From NCBI GenBank assembly GCA_023664455.1, contig JAMPFM010000001.1, forward strand, positions 396,646 to 460,645: 64,000 nt of DNA. Direction: 5' to 3'. Below are positions 16,288 to 24,508 of the stretch, in pieces; the stretch's first letter is position 1, and the number at the start of each line of letters is the position of its first letter. The position numbers and the translations under genes are program-made. The notes below the pieces were generated by a model that worked only from the letters and a program-made list of their open reading frames with translations, did not search any database and was not told where the DNA came from. Source of the DNA: Blautia sp. Its GTDB lineage: Bacteria; Bacillota; Clostridia; Lachnospirales; Lachnospiraceae.

Positions 16288-18663
16288 TTACGCTTTCCCA
16301 ATTTTCATCGTCAAGCCAATCCGCTTCTTTGCTAAATCCACGGACAATACCTGCACGTCCACGATGTCGCCGACGCTGACTGCTTCCAGCGGATGTTTAA
16401 TATATTTCTCCGTCATCTGGGAAATATGCACCAGCCCGTCCTGATGGACGCCGATATCCACAAACGCTCCAAAGTCAATGACATTGCGCACCGTTCCCTT
16501 TAACACCATGCCCGGTTTTAAATCCTTCATATCCAGTACGTCGCTTCTAAGAATCGGCGCAGGCATATCGTCGCGAGGGTCTCTTGCGGGTTTTTCCAGC
16601 TCTTTAAGAATATCCGTAAGGGTTATTTCGCCAATCCCAAGCTCTTCGGCCAGTTTCTTTTTATCTTTGATTTTTCGCTCCAATCCGCTGATTGCAAGCT
16701 CCGGCTTTGCTGTGTCCGCTTTCCCGTTTGCGGCGCCTTTTTGCTCCTTATCCGCTTCCAGTGTCATGCCGCCCATTGCTGAGGCCAGCGCTTTGCCCAT
16801 TGCCGTGTTGGTATTGCGGATGACGATTTTGGGCTGCTTCTTTTCCTGTTTTTTCTCTGATACGACGTTTTTCTTAGTTGTTTTCTTTTCTGCTGCTGCT
16901 TTTTTCTGCGCTTCTTTGACGTCCGCCATCGTAAGTCCCATTTTATCCAGCAATTTTTCCGCAGCTTCGTAGGACTCCGGGTGGACGCTGGTAGCATCCA
17001 GCGGGTTATCGCCGTCTGCAATTCGCATAAAACCGGCGCACTGTTCAAAAGCCTTCGGTCCTAACTTGGCAACTTTCAATAACTGTTTGCGGTTGGTGAA
17101 ACGTCCGTTATTTTCCCTGTAATCCACGATATTCCTGGCAATGACTTTCGTCACGCCGGAAACGTATTCCAAAAGCGATGCCGATGCCGTATTCAAATCT
17201 ACGCCGACTTTATTAACGCTGTCCTCTACGACGCCGCCCAGCACATCGCTTAACTTCTTCTGGTTCATATCATGCTGATATTGACCGACGCCGATGGATT
17301 TGGGGTCTATTTTCACTAATTCCGCCAGCGGATCCTGCAGCCTTCTGGCAATCGACGCCGCGCTTCTTTGTCCGACGTCGAAATTCGGAAACTCTTCTGT
17401 CGCCAGTTTGCTTGCGGAATAGACGGAAGCTCCCGCCTCGTTTACAATCACATACTGTACCGGCGTGTCCAGTTCTTTGAGCAGTTCCACAATCACCTGC
17501 TCCGACTCCCTCGACGCCGTGCCATTTCCTACGGAAATCAAGGAAACGTTATATTTCTTAATGAGCTTCTTCAGCTCTGCTTTCGCTTCTGCGACTTTAT
17601 TCTGAGGTGCAGTCGGGTAAATAACTTTTGTATCCAGCACTTTCCCGGTTTCATCCACTACCGCAAGCTTACAGCCCGTCCTAAACGCCGGATCCCATCC
17701 CAGCACGACTTTGCCCACAATCGGCGGCTGCAGCAAAAGCTGTTCTAAGTTTTTACCAAATACGGCAATAGCGCCATCCTCCGCTTTTTCCGTCAAATCG
17801 TTCCGAATTTCCCTCTCAATCGCCGGCGCAATCAGCCTGTCGTAACTGTCGGCAAGTACCTCTTCTAGTACCGGCGTGGTGTAAAGATTGTCATTTGTAA
17901 TGACTTTCGTCCGCAGATATTGTAAAATACGCTCCTGTGGCGCGTCAATTTTTACCGTCAGGAATTTCTCGGCTTCTCCTCTGTTAATCGCCAGAGTCCG
18001 ATGTCCTGCGACCTTTTTCACCGGCTCTTCATAGTCGTAATACATCTCATATACGCTTTGTGCCTTTTCATCCTTAGCGACACTGATGAGCTTTCCTTCT
18101 TCCATCGTAATCGTCCTGATGTAAATCCGGTAATCCGCTTCGTCAGAAACCATTTCGGCAATGATGTCTTTCGCGCCCTGCACCGCTTCCTCAACCGTTT
18201 TCACTGATTTCGCTTCTTCTTCCTCTTCGTGGATATAATTTGCCGCTTCTTCCTCTATGGGCGCTTCGGCATTCTGCGCCAGAATATAGTCCGCCAGCCC
18301 AGAAAGCCCTTTTTCCTTGGCAACGCTCGCCCTGGTCTTCCGCTTCGGTCTATAAGGGCGGTATAAATCCTCTACCACCACCATCGTCTCTGCTGCGACG
18401 ATTTTCTCACGCAATTCTTCCGTTAATTTGCCCTGCTCTTCGATACTTTTTAAAACCTGCTCCTTCTTTTCTTCCAGATTGCGCAGATACAGCAGTCTCT
18501 CATGCAGATTTCGCAGGACTTCATCATTCAGGGAGCCTGTCGCTTCCTTCCGGTATCTGGATATAAAAGGAATTGTATTGCCTTCATCTATCAGATTGAC
18601 GGCAGCCTCCACCTGCCACTTTTCTACGCCTAGTTCTTCTTTTAGTTTTAGAATGATATCCAT
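16288..18663 (-). CDS. tex: Tex family RNA-binding transcription accessory protein
   Basis: Nucleic-acid-binding protein of the Tex family, proposed to act on transcription and RNA turnover. 791 residues: the N-terminal Tex helical region starting ELGVEKWQVEAAVNLIDEGNTIPFISRYRKEATG, a YqgF-like RNase H fold (VVLGWDPAFRTGCKLAVVD near 325), helix-hairpin-helix motifs (NTASASLLEYVSGVTKVIARNI near 480), and a C-terminal S1 domain (GMVLKGTVRNVIDFGAFVDIG). Between HhH and S1 lies an Ala/Lys/Glu-rich low-complexity insert of about 70 residues (about 590-660), which accounts for the length above the usual 720-770. It lies directly after the restriction gene, 24 bp downstream. Confidence 0.94.
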   Translation of the reverse strand: MDIILKLKEELGVEKWQVEAAVNLIDEGNTIPFISRYRKEATGSLNDEVLRNLHERLLYLRNLEEKKEQVLKSIEEQGKLTEELREKIVAAETMVVVEDLYRPYRPKRKTRASVAKEKGLSGLADYILAQNAEAPIEEEAANYIHEEEEEAKSVKTVEEAVQGAKDIIAEMVSDEADYRIYIRTITMEEGKLISVAKDEKAQSVYEMYYDYEEPVKKVAGHRTLAINRGEAEKFLTVKIDAPQERILQYLRTKVITNDNLYTTPVLEEVLADSYDRLIAPAIEREIRNDLTEKAEDGAIAVFGKNLEQLLLQPPIVGKVVLGWDPAFRTGCKLAVVDETGKVLDTKVIYPTAPQNKVAEAKAELKKLIKKYNVSLISVGNGTASRESEQVIVELLKELDTPVQYVIVNEAGASVYSASKLATEEFPNFDVGQRSAASIARRLQDPLAELVKIDPKSIGVGQYQHDMNQKKLSDVLGGVVEDSVNKVGVDLNTASASLLEYVSGVTKVIARNIVDYRENNGRFTNRKQLLKVAKLGPKAFEQCAGFMRIADGDNPLDATSVHPESYEAAEKLLDKMGLTMADVKEAQKKAAAEKKTTKKNVVSEKKQEKKQPKIVIRNTNTAMGKALASAMGGMTLEADKEQKGAANGKADTAKPELAISGLERKIKDKKKLAEELGIGEITLTDILKELEKPARDPRDDMPAPILRSDVLDMKDLKPGMVLKGTVRNVIDFGAFVDIGVHQDGLVHISQMTEKYIKHPLEAVSVGDIVDVQVLSVDLAKKRIGLTMKIGKA

Positions 18664-18687
18664 GTTTTGTCCCCCCTGTAATGTTTC

Positions 18688-19605
18688 CTATCTTGGTCCT
18701 AAAAATCTATCACCATTCAAATGTATCATATGCTCCGGCATTTCTGCAATCCAGACTTCCGTTTCCCATGCCAATGTTTCCGAAAATCTTTTATAAGTCT
18801 TAAAATCAAGAAACGCTGTCACAAAGATTTTCCCTGCTGTCACATTCTTTGTCATCTCTGTTAATTCCAATATTCTTTTGGAATCCATCGGTCCTACAGA
18901 AGTTACGGATTCCACAAAATAAATCCAATCCTTATCTTCCTTATATAGCACCACATCCGGCATCTTATCATGTAAAGTTATTTCAAACCCCAATTTCGCC
19001 AATTTATCAACATTTTTCACCAAATCCTTTTCTATGGTATCGCCAACGTATAAGCATTCCGAATCTGGAGCAAACCGGGGTGCAAATTCCTCAATAATAG
19101 CCTTTTGCAATTCATTATGCTTACCCGTAGAAAATTGAAAAGTGACCCCATTTATACGCACAGGAATCATTGTCATTTTCTTTTTTGAAGTATAAATATC
19201 CACCAATTTTTCGTGATATTTCAAAAAACGCTCTATAGATTTCCGCCACTCTGATGTCTGAAATTTCCTTATTAGCTGCAATGTTTCTTCTGTAAGCCTA
19301 TATCTATAGTTGGGACTATTTGTCGCTTTTCCATTATCCTCTATAAGCGCTGCGTTACGGAAATGATGTAATGCCTGCTTACGAAATGTTTCTCTGCTAT
19401 TTTCTGCATAAGTAGAACCATAATATGTATTTGCAAATTGAATCATATCATGGATACGAATCCACTCATTTCCAGCGTCTGCCCATGCTGCATCCTGCCT
19501 TATCCCTGCCATTGCCAGCAGTACATAACAGCAAATATCCGCCTGTTGCGCCTTAGGCATTCCAAGCGCTTTAAGGACTTCTCTTGCCTCATCAAGTTTA
19601 TCCAC
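18688..19605 (-). CDS. BsuBI/PstI-family type II restriction endonuclease
   Basis: Restriction enzyme related to PstI and BsuBI, which cleave CTGCAG. 305 residues: an N-terminal helix-rich part (about 1-130) and a C-terminal nuclease domain with GNELQKAII-like helix, CLYVGDTIEKDLV, HDKMPDVVLY and WIYFVESVTSVGPMDSKRI, characteristic of the BsuBI_PstI_RE family. The nuclease core is probably PD-(D/E)xK-like, with PDVV and VESV supplying acidic residues. It starts at GTG with GGAGGGG and overlaps the methyltransferase by 8 bp, so methylase is translated first. AT-richer than the flanking genes, suggesting transfer. Specificity is inferred, not shown. Confidence 0.88.
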   Translation of the reverse strand: MDKLDEAREVLKALGMPKAQQADICCYVLLAMAGIRQDAAWADAGNEWIRIHDMIQFANTYYGSTYAENSRETFRKQALHHFRNAALIEDNGKATNSPNYRYRLTEETLQLIRKFQTSEWRKSIERFLKYHEKLVDIYTSKKKMTMIPVRINGVTFQFSTGKHNELQKAIIEEFAPRFAPDSECLYVGDTIEKDLVKNVDKLAKLGFEITLHDKMPDVVLYKEDKDWIYFVESVTSVGPMDSKRILELTEMTKNVTAGKIFVTAFLDFKTYKRFSETLAWETEVWIAEMPEHMIHLNGDRFLGPR

Positions 19606-21085
19606 AATACCCCTCCAGTATCCTATTACAATTATCTTCCGACATATCCTTACTTTTCATCAACTTTTTCCCCATTTCCTGTATACTTTCCAAATCAGGA
19701 ACCGGCATTGCATTAATTTCCGTCGAATTTACCTGCGTTGAACCATTCAAAATTCTATAATACTCATCATAAAGAGTCGAATTAAAAATCACATACAGCC
19801 CATACACAAGGCATTCTGACATTTCTGTTATTAAGCCATCTACAAAATTAATCTTGTTCTGCGTGCTGATTTTCTTGTATTGCGGATATTTTTTTGATAA
19901 ATATACGCCGCACTGCAATCTGCGTCGCTCTTCCTTTGCCGTAAAACGCTTCACAAACAAATAATTCCGGTTATCCTGTAATAGTCCCTTTTTATCTGTC
20001 ACAACGTACTCATGCTCCTTCTGAATGGGAAATTGTACTTCCCCTTGTTTAATATGTTGTGAATAAAAGAGCGGAATTGCACCTTCTTCCGCGTCATTAC
20101 GAAGAATTTCACGATTACGGAAATCAACTGTCAGCCCCGTTTTCATTTTTAATCCAATATCCGGCAGCGTCTTATCAAAACTATGTAATCTTTCCAATAC
20201 GGAAACCTCTTTTTCATCCATCACTAGATAAACATAATAATCATTTCCCGATACTACGAGACTATATGGCACCGTCAAGGAAGTCAGATTATCAAAATCA
20301 TTATTGGACTGCGAAGAAGTAAGTGTTACTTTCTCTGGCATTTGCTTTGTCTTTTTCACTTTGATAATCATGGTTTCCTGTAAAACATCTTCTTTATCAA
20401 ACACTTTATTCCTGCTTACAAACAAATGAATATGCTCTAGTTTTCCTTCTGTCAAAAAATACTGTCTAAAACGCTTAAAATAGGCGCCCGAAGTCCATGA
20501 ACGCGGGATTATATACACCATTTCCCCACCGCTATCAAGATTAAACAACCCCATCGCTGCAAAAATAAAATACAAATTGGGCGCACCATAACAAACCTCT
20601 GGCATAGCAGTCGCTTCCGGTGCATCTTTGGGGATTTTCATATACGGAGGGTTACCGATTACAAAATCATATTTCTTAGGGGCAGAATTGCCACCCAGCA
20701 TATGATTAAAATCCAGATACTGGCTAGTAATATAATTGTCTGTAATAATCTGTATCTGAATATCTTTTTTAGAATTTTCCTGACAGGTTTGCAGATTTTC
20801 TTTTAATAATCCTAAAATATTTCCATCATTCTCATAACAGGTCAATTCGACTGTCTGTATAGAATCCATTTGCTCTAAGCGCTCTAAAAGGGCGCATGAC
20901 AGTATTCCTGAACCTGCGCCGGCATCTAAAATACGAATTTTAGATAAACTTCCTGGAATCGTATATAATCCAGCCATAAAACGGGCTGTTTCTTTGCTTG
21001 TAAAAAACTGTCCATACTTTTTACGCTCTTTTTTAGGCATATTTTCAATATATTGATTCGTTAATTCAACAATTTTTTCCAGCAT
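19598..21085 (-). CDS. adenine-specific DNA methyltransferase of a type II R-M system
   Basis: Protective N6-adenine methyltransferase paired with the following endonuclease. 495 residues: KKYGQFFTSKETARFM near residue 20, SAM motif I RILDAGAGSGILSCALLE near 50, and the catalytic NPPYMKI near residue 145. The C-terminal half is the variable target-recognition region, with fragments such as NYLFVKRFTAKEERRRLQ. Architecture resembles M.PstI/M.BsuBI-type gamma methyltransferases. The tandem M-then-R order differs from the divergent order of the PstI system. AT-rich. Confidence 0.9.
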   Translation of the reverse strand: MLEKIVELTNQYIENMPKKERKKYGQFFTSKETARFMAGLYTIPGSLSKIRILDAGAGSGILSCALLERLEQMDSIQTVELTCYENDGNILGLLKENLQTCQENSKKDIQIQIITDNYITSQYLDFNHMLGGNSAPKKYDFVIGNPPYMKIPKDAPEATAMPEVCYGAPNLYFIFAAMGLFNLDSGGEMVYIIPRSWTSGAYFKRFRQYFLTEGKLEHIHLFVSRNKVFDKEDVLQETMIIKVKKTKQMPEKVTLTSSQSNNDFDNLTSLTVPYSLVVSGNDYYVYLVMDEKEVSVLERLHSFDKTLPDIGLKMKTGLTVDFRNREILRNDAEEGAIPLFYSQHIKQGEVQFPIQKEHEYVVTDKKGLLQDNRNYLFVKRFTAKEERRRLQCGVYLSKKYPQYKKISTQNKINFVDGLITEMSECLVYGLYVIFNSTLYDEYYRILNGSTQVNSTEINAMPVPDLESIQEMGKKLMKSKDMSEDNCNRILEGYCG

Positions 21086-21200
21086 AATTTCACCCGCATT
21101 AAAACATGTTACCTATTTCGCCTTTTATCTTATCATATAAATACTTATTTTTCCACAAAAATATAGCATCCGTCTGCGTCAAACACCCAAAACATATTTT

Positions 21201-21229
21201 TTGACACCCGCCCCCGATAATGCTATAAT
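21201..21229 (+). promoter_or_regulatory. promoter for the plus-strand trio
   Basis: TTGACA (21201-21206) and TATAAT (21224-21229), both perfect, 17 bp apart, 45 bp upstream of the ATG at 21275. Confidence 0.88.
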
Positions 21230-21274
21230 AAGCTCAAAAACAAAGTTAAAAATACCAGATACAGGAGGACGCCT

Positions 21275-22009
21275 ATGGACTTTCATCAAAATACACCGCC
21301 GGAGGCACAGAATGAAAACCCCATCGTGCCAAATCAGCCGGCGCCAGATGAAACAACGCCGGAACAGAATAGAAATTCCGGACCAGTTTCCGCTGCCGGG
21401 CAGTCCTATCCAGACGGGCAGCCATACAATAGTAACAACGATGGGCAGCCTTACCAGAATGGGCAACCATACAATAACAACTGCAATGGACAATATAACC
21501 AGAATAGACAGCCCTATAACAACAATGGCGGGCAGCCTTACCATAACAACAATAACGGCAGACAGCCTTACCAGAACGGACAGCCTTATAATAACAATCG
21601 TTATCCATATGACGGATATCCTTATTATCAGCGAAACGCTTATCAACTGCCCCCGAAAGAGCCGGGAAGCGGCTTAGCCACTACTGCTATGATTTTAGGG
21701 ATTATTTCTGTTGTATGTTGTTTTACTTTTACAGTATATCCCACCTTCATAACAGGCAGTATCGCGATTGTCCTTGCCCTGCTTTCCAAAGGCAGACGAT
21801 TAAATCTTCTAAGTAAGGCGCGCAGGGGTGTTATCTTCGGTATCGTAGGGCTGGCGATTAATACGGCTCTGGTTGCAGTATCCATGTTTCTTCTGGTAAC
21901 CGACCCGGATGTGCGCTCGGAAGTGAATAAGACTTTTGAACAGCAGTATGGTGTGTCTTTTGATGAAATGATGGAAGAAATCATGGAAGAAAATGGGCTT
22001 TCAGAATAA
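21275..22009 (+). CDS. membrane protein with Gln/Pro/Asn/Tyr-rich repeats, DUF4190-like
   Basis: 244 residues with two parts. Residues about 1-125 are low complexity, dominated by imperfect repeats of GQPYNNN and GQPYQNGQPYNN types, without Cys clusters or a signal peptide. Residues about 130-225 contain two hydrophobic hairpin segments (LATTAMILGIISVVCCFTF; GVIFGIVGLAINTALVAVSMF), matching the DUF4190 type. The final 25 residues are acidic. AGGAGG precedes the ATG. The repeats are coding and vary in unit length, so they are prone to slippage. Function unknown; disordered N-terminal part is probably cytoplasmic. Confidence 0.75.
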   Translation: MDFHQNTPPEAQNENPIVPNQPAPDETTPEQNRNSGPVSAAGQSYPDGQPYNSNNDGQPYQNGQPYNNNCNGQYNQNRQPYNNNGGQPYHNNNNGRQPYQNGQPYNNNRYPYDGYPYYQRNAYQLPPKEPGSGLATTAMILGIISVVCCFTFTVYPTFITGSIAIVLALLSKGRRLNLLSKARRGVIFGIVGLAINTALVAVSMFLLVTDPDVRSEVNKTFEQQYGVSFDEMMEEIMEENGLSE

Positions 22010-22036
22010 TCAATTTCTCGCAGAAAGGAGTCTGCT

Positions 22037-22585
22037 ATGATAAACGGAATCAACCCATACAATTATGCAAACATATATAATAGTACAAACACATTTAACG
22101 GCTATCGCGATGAGAATACCGATAGCGGTTATAGCGGCGCGGCGGCGACGACTTTGCAAGAAGAACCTCATATCGTTCGCAATCCTGGTGAAAGCACTAA
22201 GAAGCAGGCGGGCAGGAAATCTTCTCCTGCGGAATGTGAAACCTGTAAAAACCGGCAGTATCAGGACGGTTCCGACGAAATGGTATCTTTCAAAGCTGCT
22301 GCCCATATCTCACCCAATGCAGCGGCTTCAAGAGTCAGAGGACATGAGCAGGAACATGTTGCCAATGCTTATAAGGAAGCGGCACAGCATAACGGAAAAG
22401 TCGTTTCCTGTAACGTATCGATTCGTACCGACGTCTGCCCGGAATGCGGGCGCACCTTTGTATCGGGCGGAACTACTGCTACACAAATCCGGTATTTTAA
22501 TGAAGAAAACCCTTACCAGAAAAATATGAAATCCTCGGATGCCGCCAATAAGTATCTGGGGAAAAACATCGATATTGCCTGTTAA
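22037..22585 (+). CDS. putative SprA-related metalloprotease-like protein
   Basis: 182 residues. Two Cys pairs, CETCKNRQYQDGSDE (about residues 73-87) and CPECGRTF (about 136-143), frame the segment GHEQEHVANAYKEA (about 106-119), which contains an HExxH-type zinc motif (HEQEH). This arrangement matches the SprA-related putative metalloprotease family as I recall it. The N-terminal 60 residues are polar and unstructured, starting INGINPYNYANIYNS. AGAAAGGAG precedes the ATG, 28 bp after the previous gene. Whether it is proteolytic is unproven. Confidence 0.75.
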   Translation: MINGINPYNYANIYNSTNTFNGYRDENTDSGYSGAAATTLQEEPHIVRNPGESTKKQAGRKSSPAECETCKNRQYQDGSDEMVSFKAAAHISPNAAASRVRGHEQEHVANAYKEAAQHNGKVVSCNVSIRTDVCPECGRTFVSGGTTATQIRYFNEENPYQKNMKSSDAANKYLGKNIDIAC

Positions 22586-22606
22586 AAATGATTGGAGCAC
22601 ACAATA

Positions 22607-23353
22607 ATGGATAACTTACATCGCTACAAATCCTCAGCGGAGTTAAAAGCCTATGCCAAAGAGCATATGTTCGACCAATACGGCACGGCTATCAGCGCAT
22701 TTTTAATCGTGAATATGATTACGATATTTGTTACTTTTTTCAGTACCCTTTTTCTGAATCCCCAGACCGTAACAGGTGTTATTTTAGAATACCTTATTTC
22801 TTTCATAATTTCTGTCTTAACCGGTTTGTTTACTTCGGGGGAAAAATATTTATATCTAAAAATATGCTGTGGCAGACCGGCGATGGCGTCGGATGTCTTC
22901 TATGGCTTTAAACTGTTTCCCAATAAAGCTGTGTCCATCCAGCTATATCTTTCCGTATGGCTTTATCTGGGTATGCTTCCGATGACCATTTGTTCCTATC
23001 TGATACTGCAGCATCCAACAAACGCCGTCGTGATGCTTATCTACTCTCTGGCGCAGATTCTCTACATGGTCGTGGCAGTCATGATTTCCTTAATCTATGC
23101 ACAGGTATTTTTCCTTTTTCATGACTTCCCAGAGTATTCTGTCAACGAGTTGCTATCCATGAGTCGGAAACTGATGAAAGGCAGCAAGGGCAGACTGTTT
23201 TACCTTTCCGTAAGCTTTATTCCACTCTTGTTGTTGGGGCTGCTTTCCTGTGGCATCGCCTATCTATGGCTGATTCCTTATATGAATGCGACCTATGCAG
23301 AATTTTTCCTCGACCTGATACGCAACAGTCAGACGACGGGGAATGCGGGATAA
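22607..23353 (+). CDS. DUF975-like integral membrane protein
   Basis: About 248 residues with roughly six hydrophobic segments, matching the DUF975 type (SSAELKAYAKEHM at the N-terminus, ATYAEFFLDLI near the C-terminus). Function unknown. A TTG start five codons upstream is possible, but GGAG lies 9 bp before the ATG at 22607. It follows the SprA-like gene by 21 bp, so the three plus-strand genes probably form an operon that ends at the convergent terminator at 23374-23405. Confidence 0.78.
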   Translation: MDNLHRYKSSAELKAYAKEHMFDQYGTAISAFLIVNMITIFVTFFSTLFLNPQTVTGVILEYLISFIISVLTGLFTSGEKYLYLKICCGRPAMASDVFYGFKLFPNKAVSIQLYLSVWLYLGMLPMTICSYLILQHPTNAVVMLIYSLAQILYMVVAVMISLIYAQVFFLFHDFPEYSVNELLSMSRKLMKGSKGRLFYLSVSFIPLLLLGLLSCGIAYLWLIPYMNATYAEFFLDLIRNSQTTGNAG

Positions 23354-23373
23354 ACAGAAAATTTCCTAAGAAA

Positions 23374-23405
23374 AAAAGTGCCGGATTCTAATTTCCGACA
23401 CTTTT
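23374..23405 (-). terminator. convergent intrinsic terminator after prfB
   Basis: AAAAGTG-CCGGA pairs with TCCG-A-CACTTTT around TTCTAATT. On the minus strand the internal mismatch becomes a U-G pair, so it is better for prfB, whose TAG stop (23388-23390) lies in the stem. It can also serve the plus-strand gene ending at 23353. Confidence 0.75.
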
Positions 23406-24480
23406 CCATTTCAAATAAGCATTGATAAAAGGGTCTATCGCCCCGTCCATGACAGCGTCCACATTCCCTGATTCTTCATTCGTCCTATGGTCTTTGACCA
23501 TCGTATAGGGCTGCATGACATAGGAGCGTATCTGATTTCCCCAGCCGATTTCTTTTACATCGCCGCGGATATCCGACAGTTTTTCCGCATTTTCTTCCTG
23601 CTTGAGCATATAGAGCTTTGCTTTTAACATTTGCATCGCCTTGTCCTTGTTCATGTGCTGGCTTCTCTCGTTCTGGCAAGTCACCACGATGCCTGTAGGA
23701 AAATGCGTAATCCTGATTGCCGAAGAGGTCTTATTGATATGCTGCCCGCCGGCGCCGCTGCTGCGGTAAGTATCCACCCGGATATCATCGTCTTTGATTT
23801 CCACGTCCAAATCTTCCTCGATATCCGGCATAACGTCCAACGATACGAAGGAAGTCTGGCGTTTGCCCTGGGCGTTAAAAGGCGATATGCGCACAAGACG
23901 GTGCACGCCTTTTTCAGATTTTAGGTATCCATACGCATTTTCACCATTTATCTGGAACGTAACGGATTTGATTCCCGCCTCCTCGCCGTCCAGATAATCC
24001 AGCACTTCCAATGCAAAGCCTTTGCGCTCCGCCCATCTTGTATACATACGGTAGAGCATACTACACCAATCGCAGCTTTCCGTGCCGCCGGCGCCTGCAT
24101 TTAAACGTAAAATCGCATTATTTTTATCATATTCCCCAGAAAGCAGCGTGTTGACCCAGATTGTCTCAAATGCCCCGATAAAAGCGTCCAGTTCGTCACG
24201 GATATCCGGGATAATCTCAGGGTCATTGTCTTCATACCCCATTTCAATAAGCGTCATGATATCTTCATACTGGCTTTCCAGCCCTTTCATGGTATCTACG
24301 ATATCTTTCAGGTTCTTGGACTCTCTCATCTTCTGATTGGACTTCTCTGGATCGCCCCAGAAATCCGGCGCCTGCATTTCCATTTCCAACTCTTCGATTC
24401 GCTTTTCCTTATTCGCTAAGTCAAAGTGAATCCCTCACTTCCGCTAATGGACTTTCATACCCTTGAAGTTCAAACTTCAT
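23388..24480 (-). CDS. prfB: peptide chain release factor 2, with programmed +1 frameshift
   Basis: Terminates translation at UGA and UAA. The gene has two frames: 19 codons starting at ATG 24480 (MKFELQGYESPLAEV...), an in-frame TGA at 24421-24423, then a +1 shift into the long frame. The slip site reads CTTTGAC, with an upstream AGGGA acting as internal Shine-Dalgarno. The full product is about 363 residues, the normal RF2 size. It carries the peptidyl-hydrolase motif GAGGQHINKT and the RF2-type N-terminal coiled coil (NLKDIVDTMKGLESQ). The site autoregulates RF2: low RF2 favours the shift. It follows secA by 29 bp. Confidence 0.95.
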
Positions 24481-24508
24481 GTTATCTAATTCTACCAATT
24501 AACGTCAC

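Noticed and set aside
21400..21610. CRISPR-like array
   Set aside because: The repeats are irregular, in frame, and encode Gln-Pro-Tyr-Asn units of a protein.
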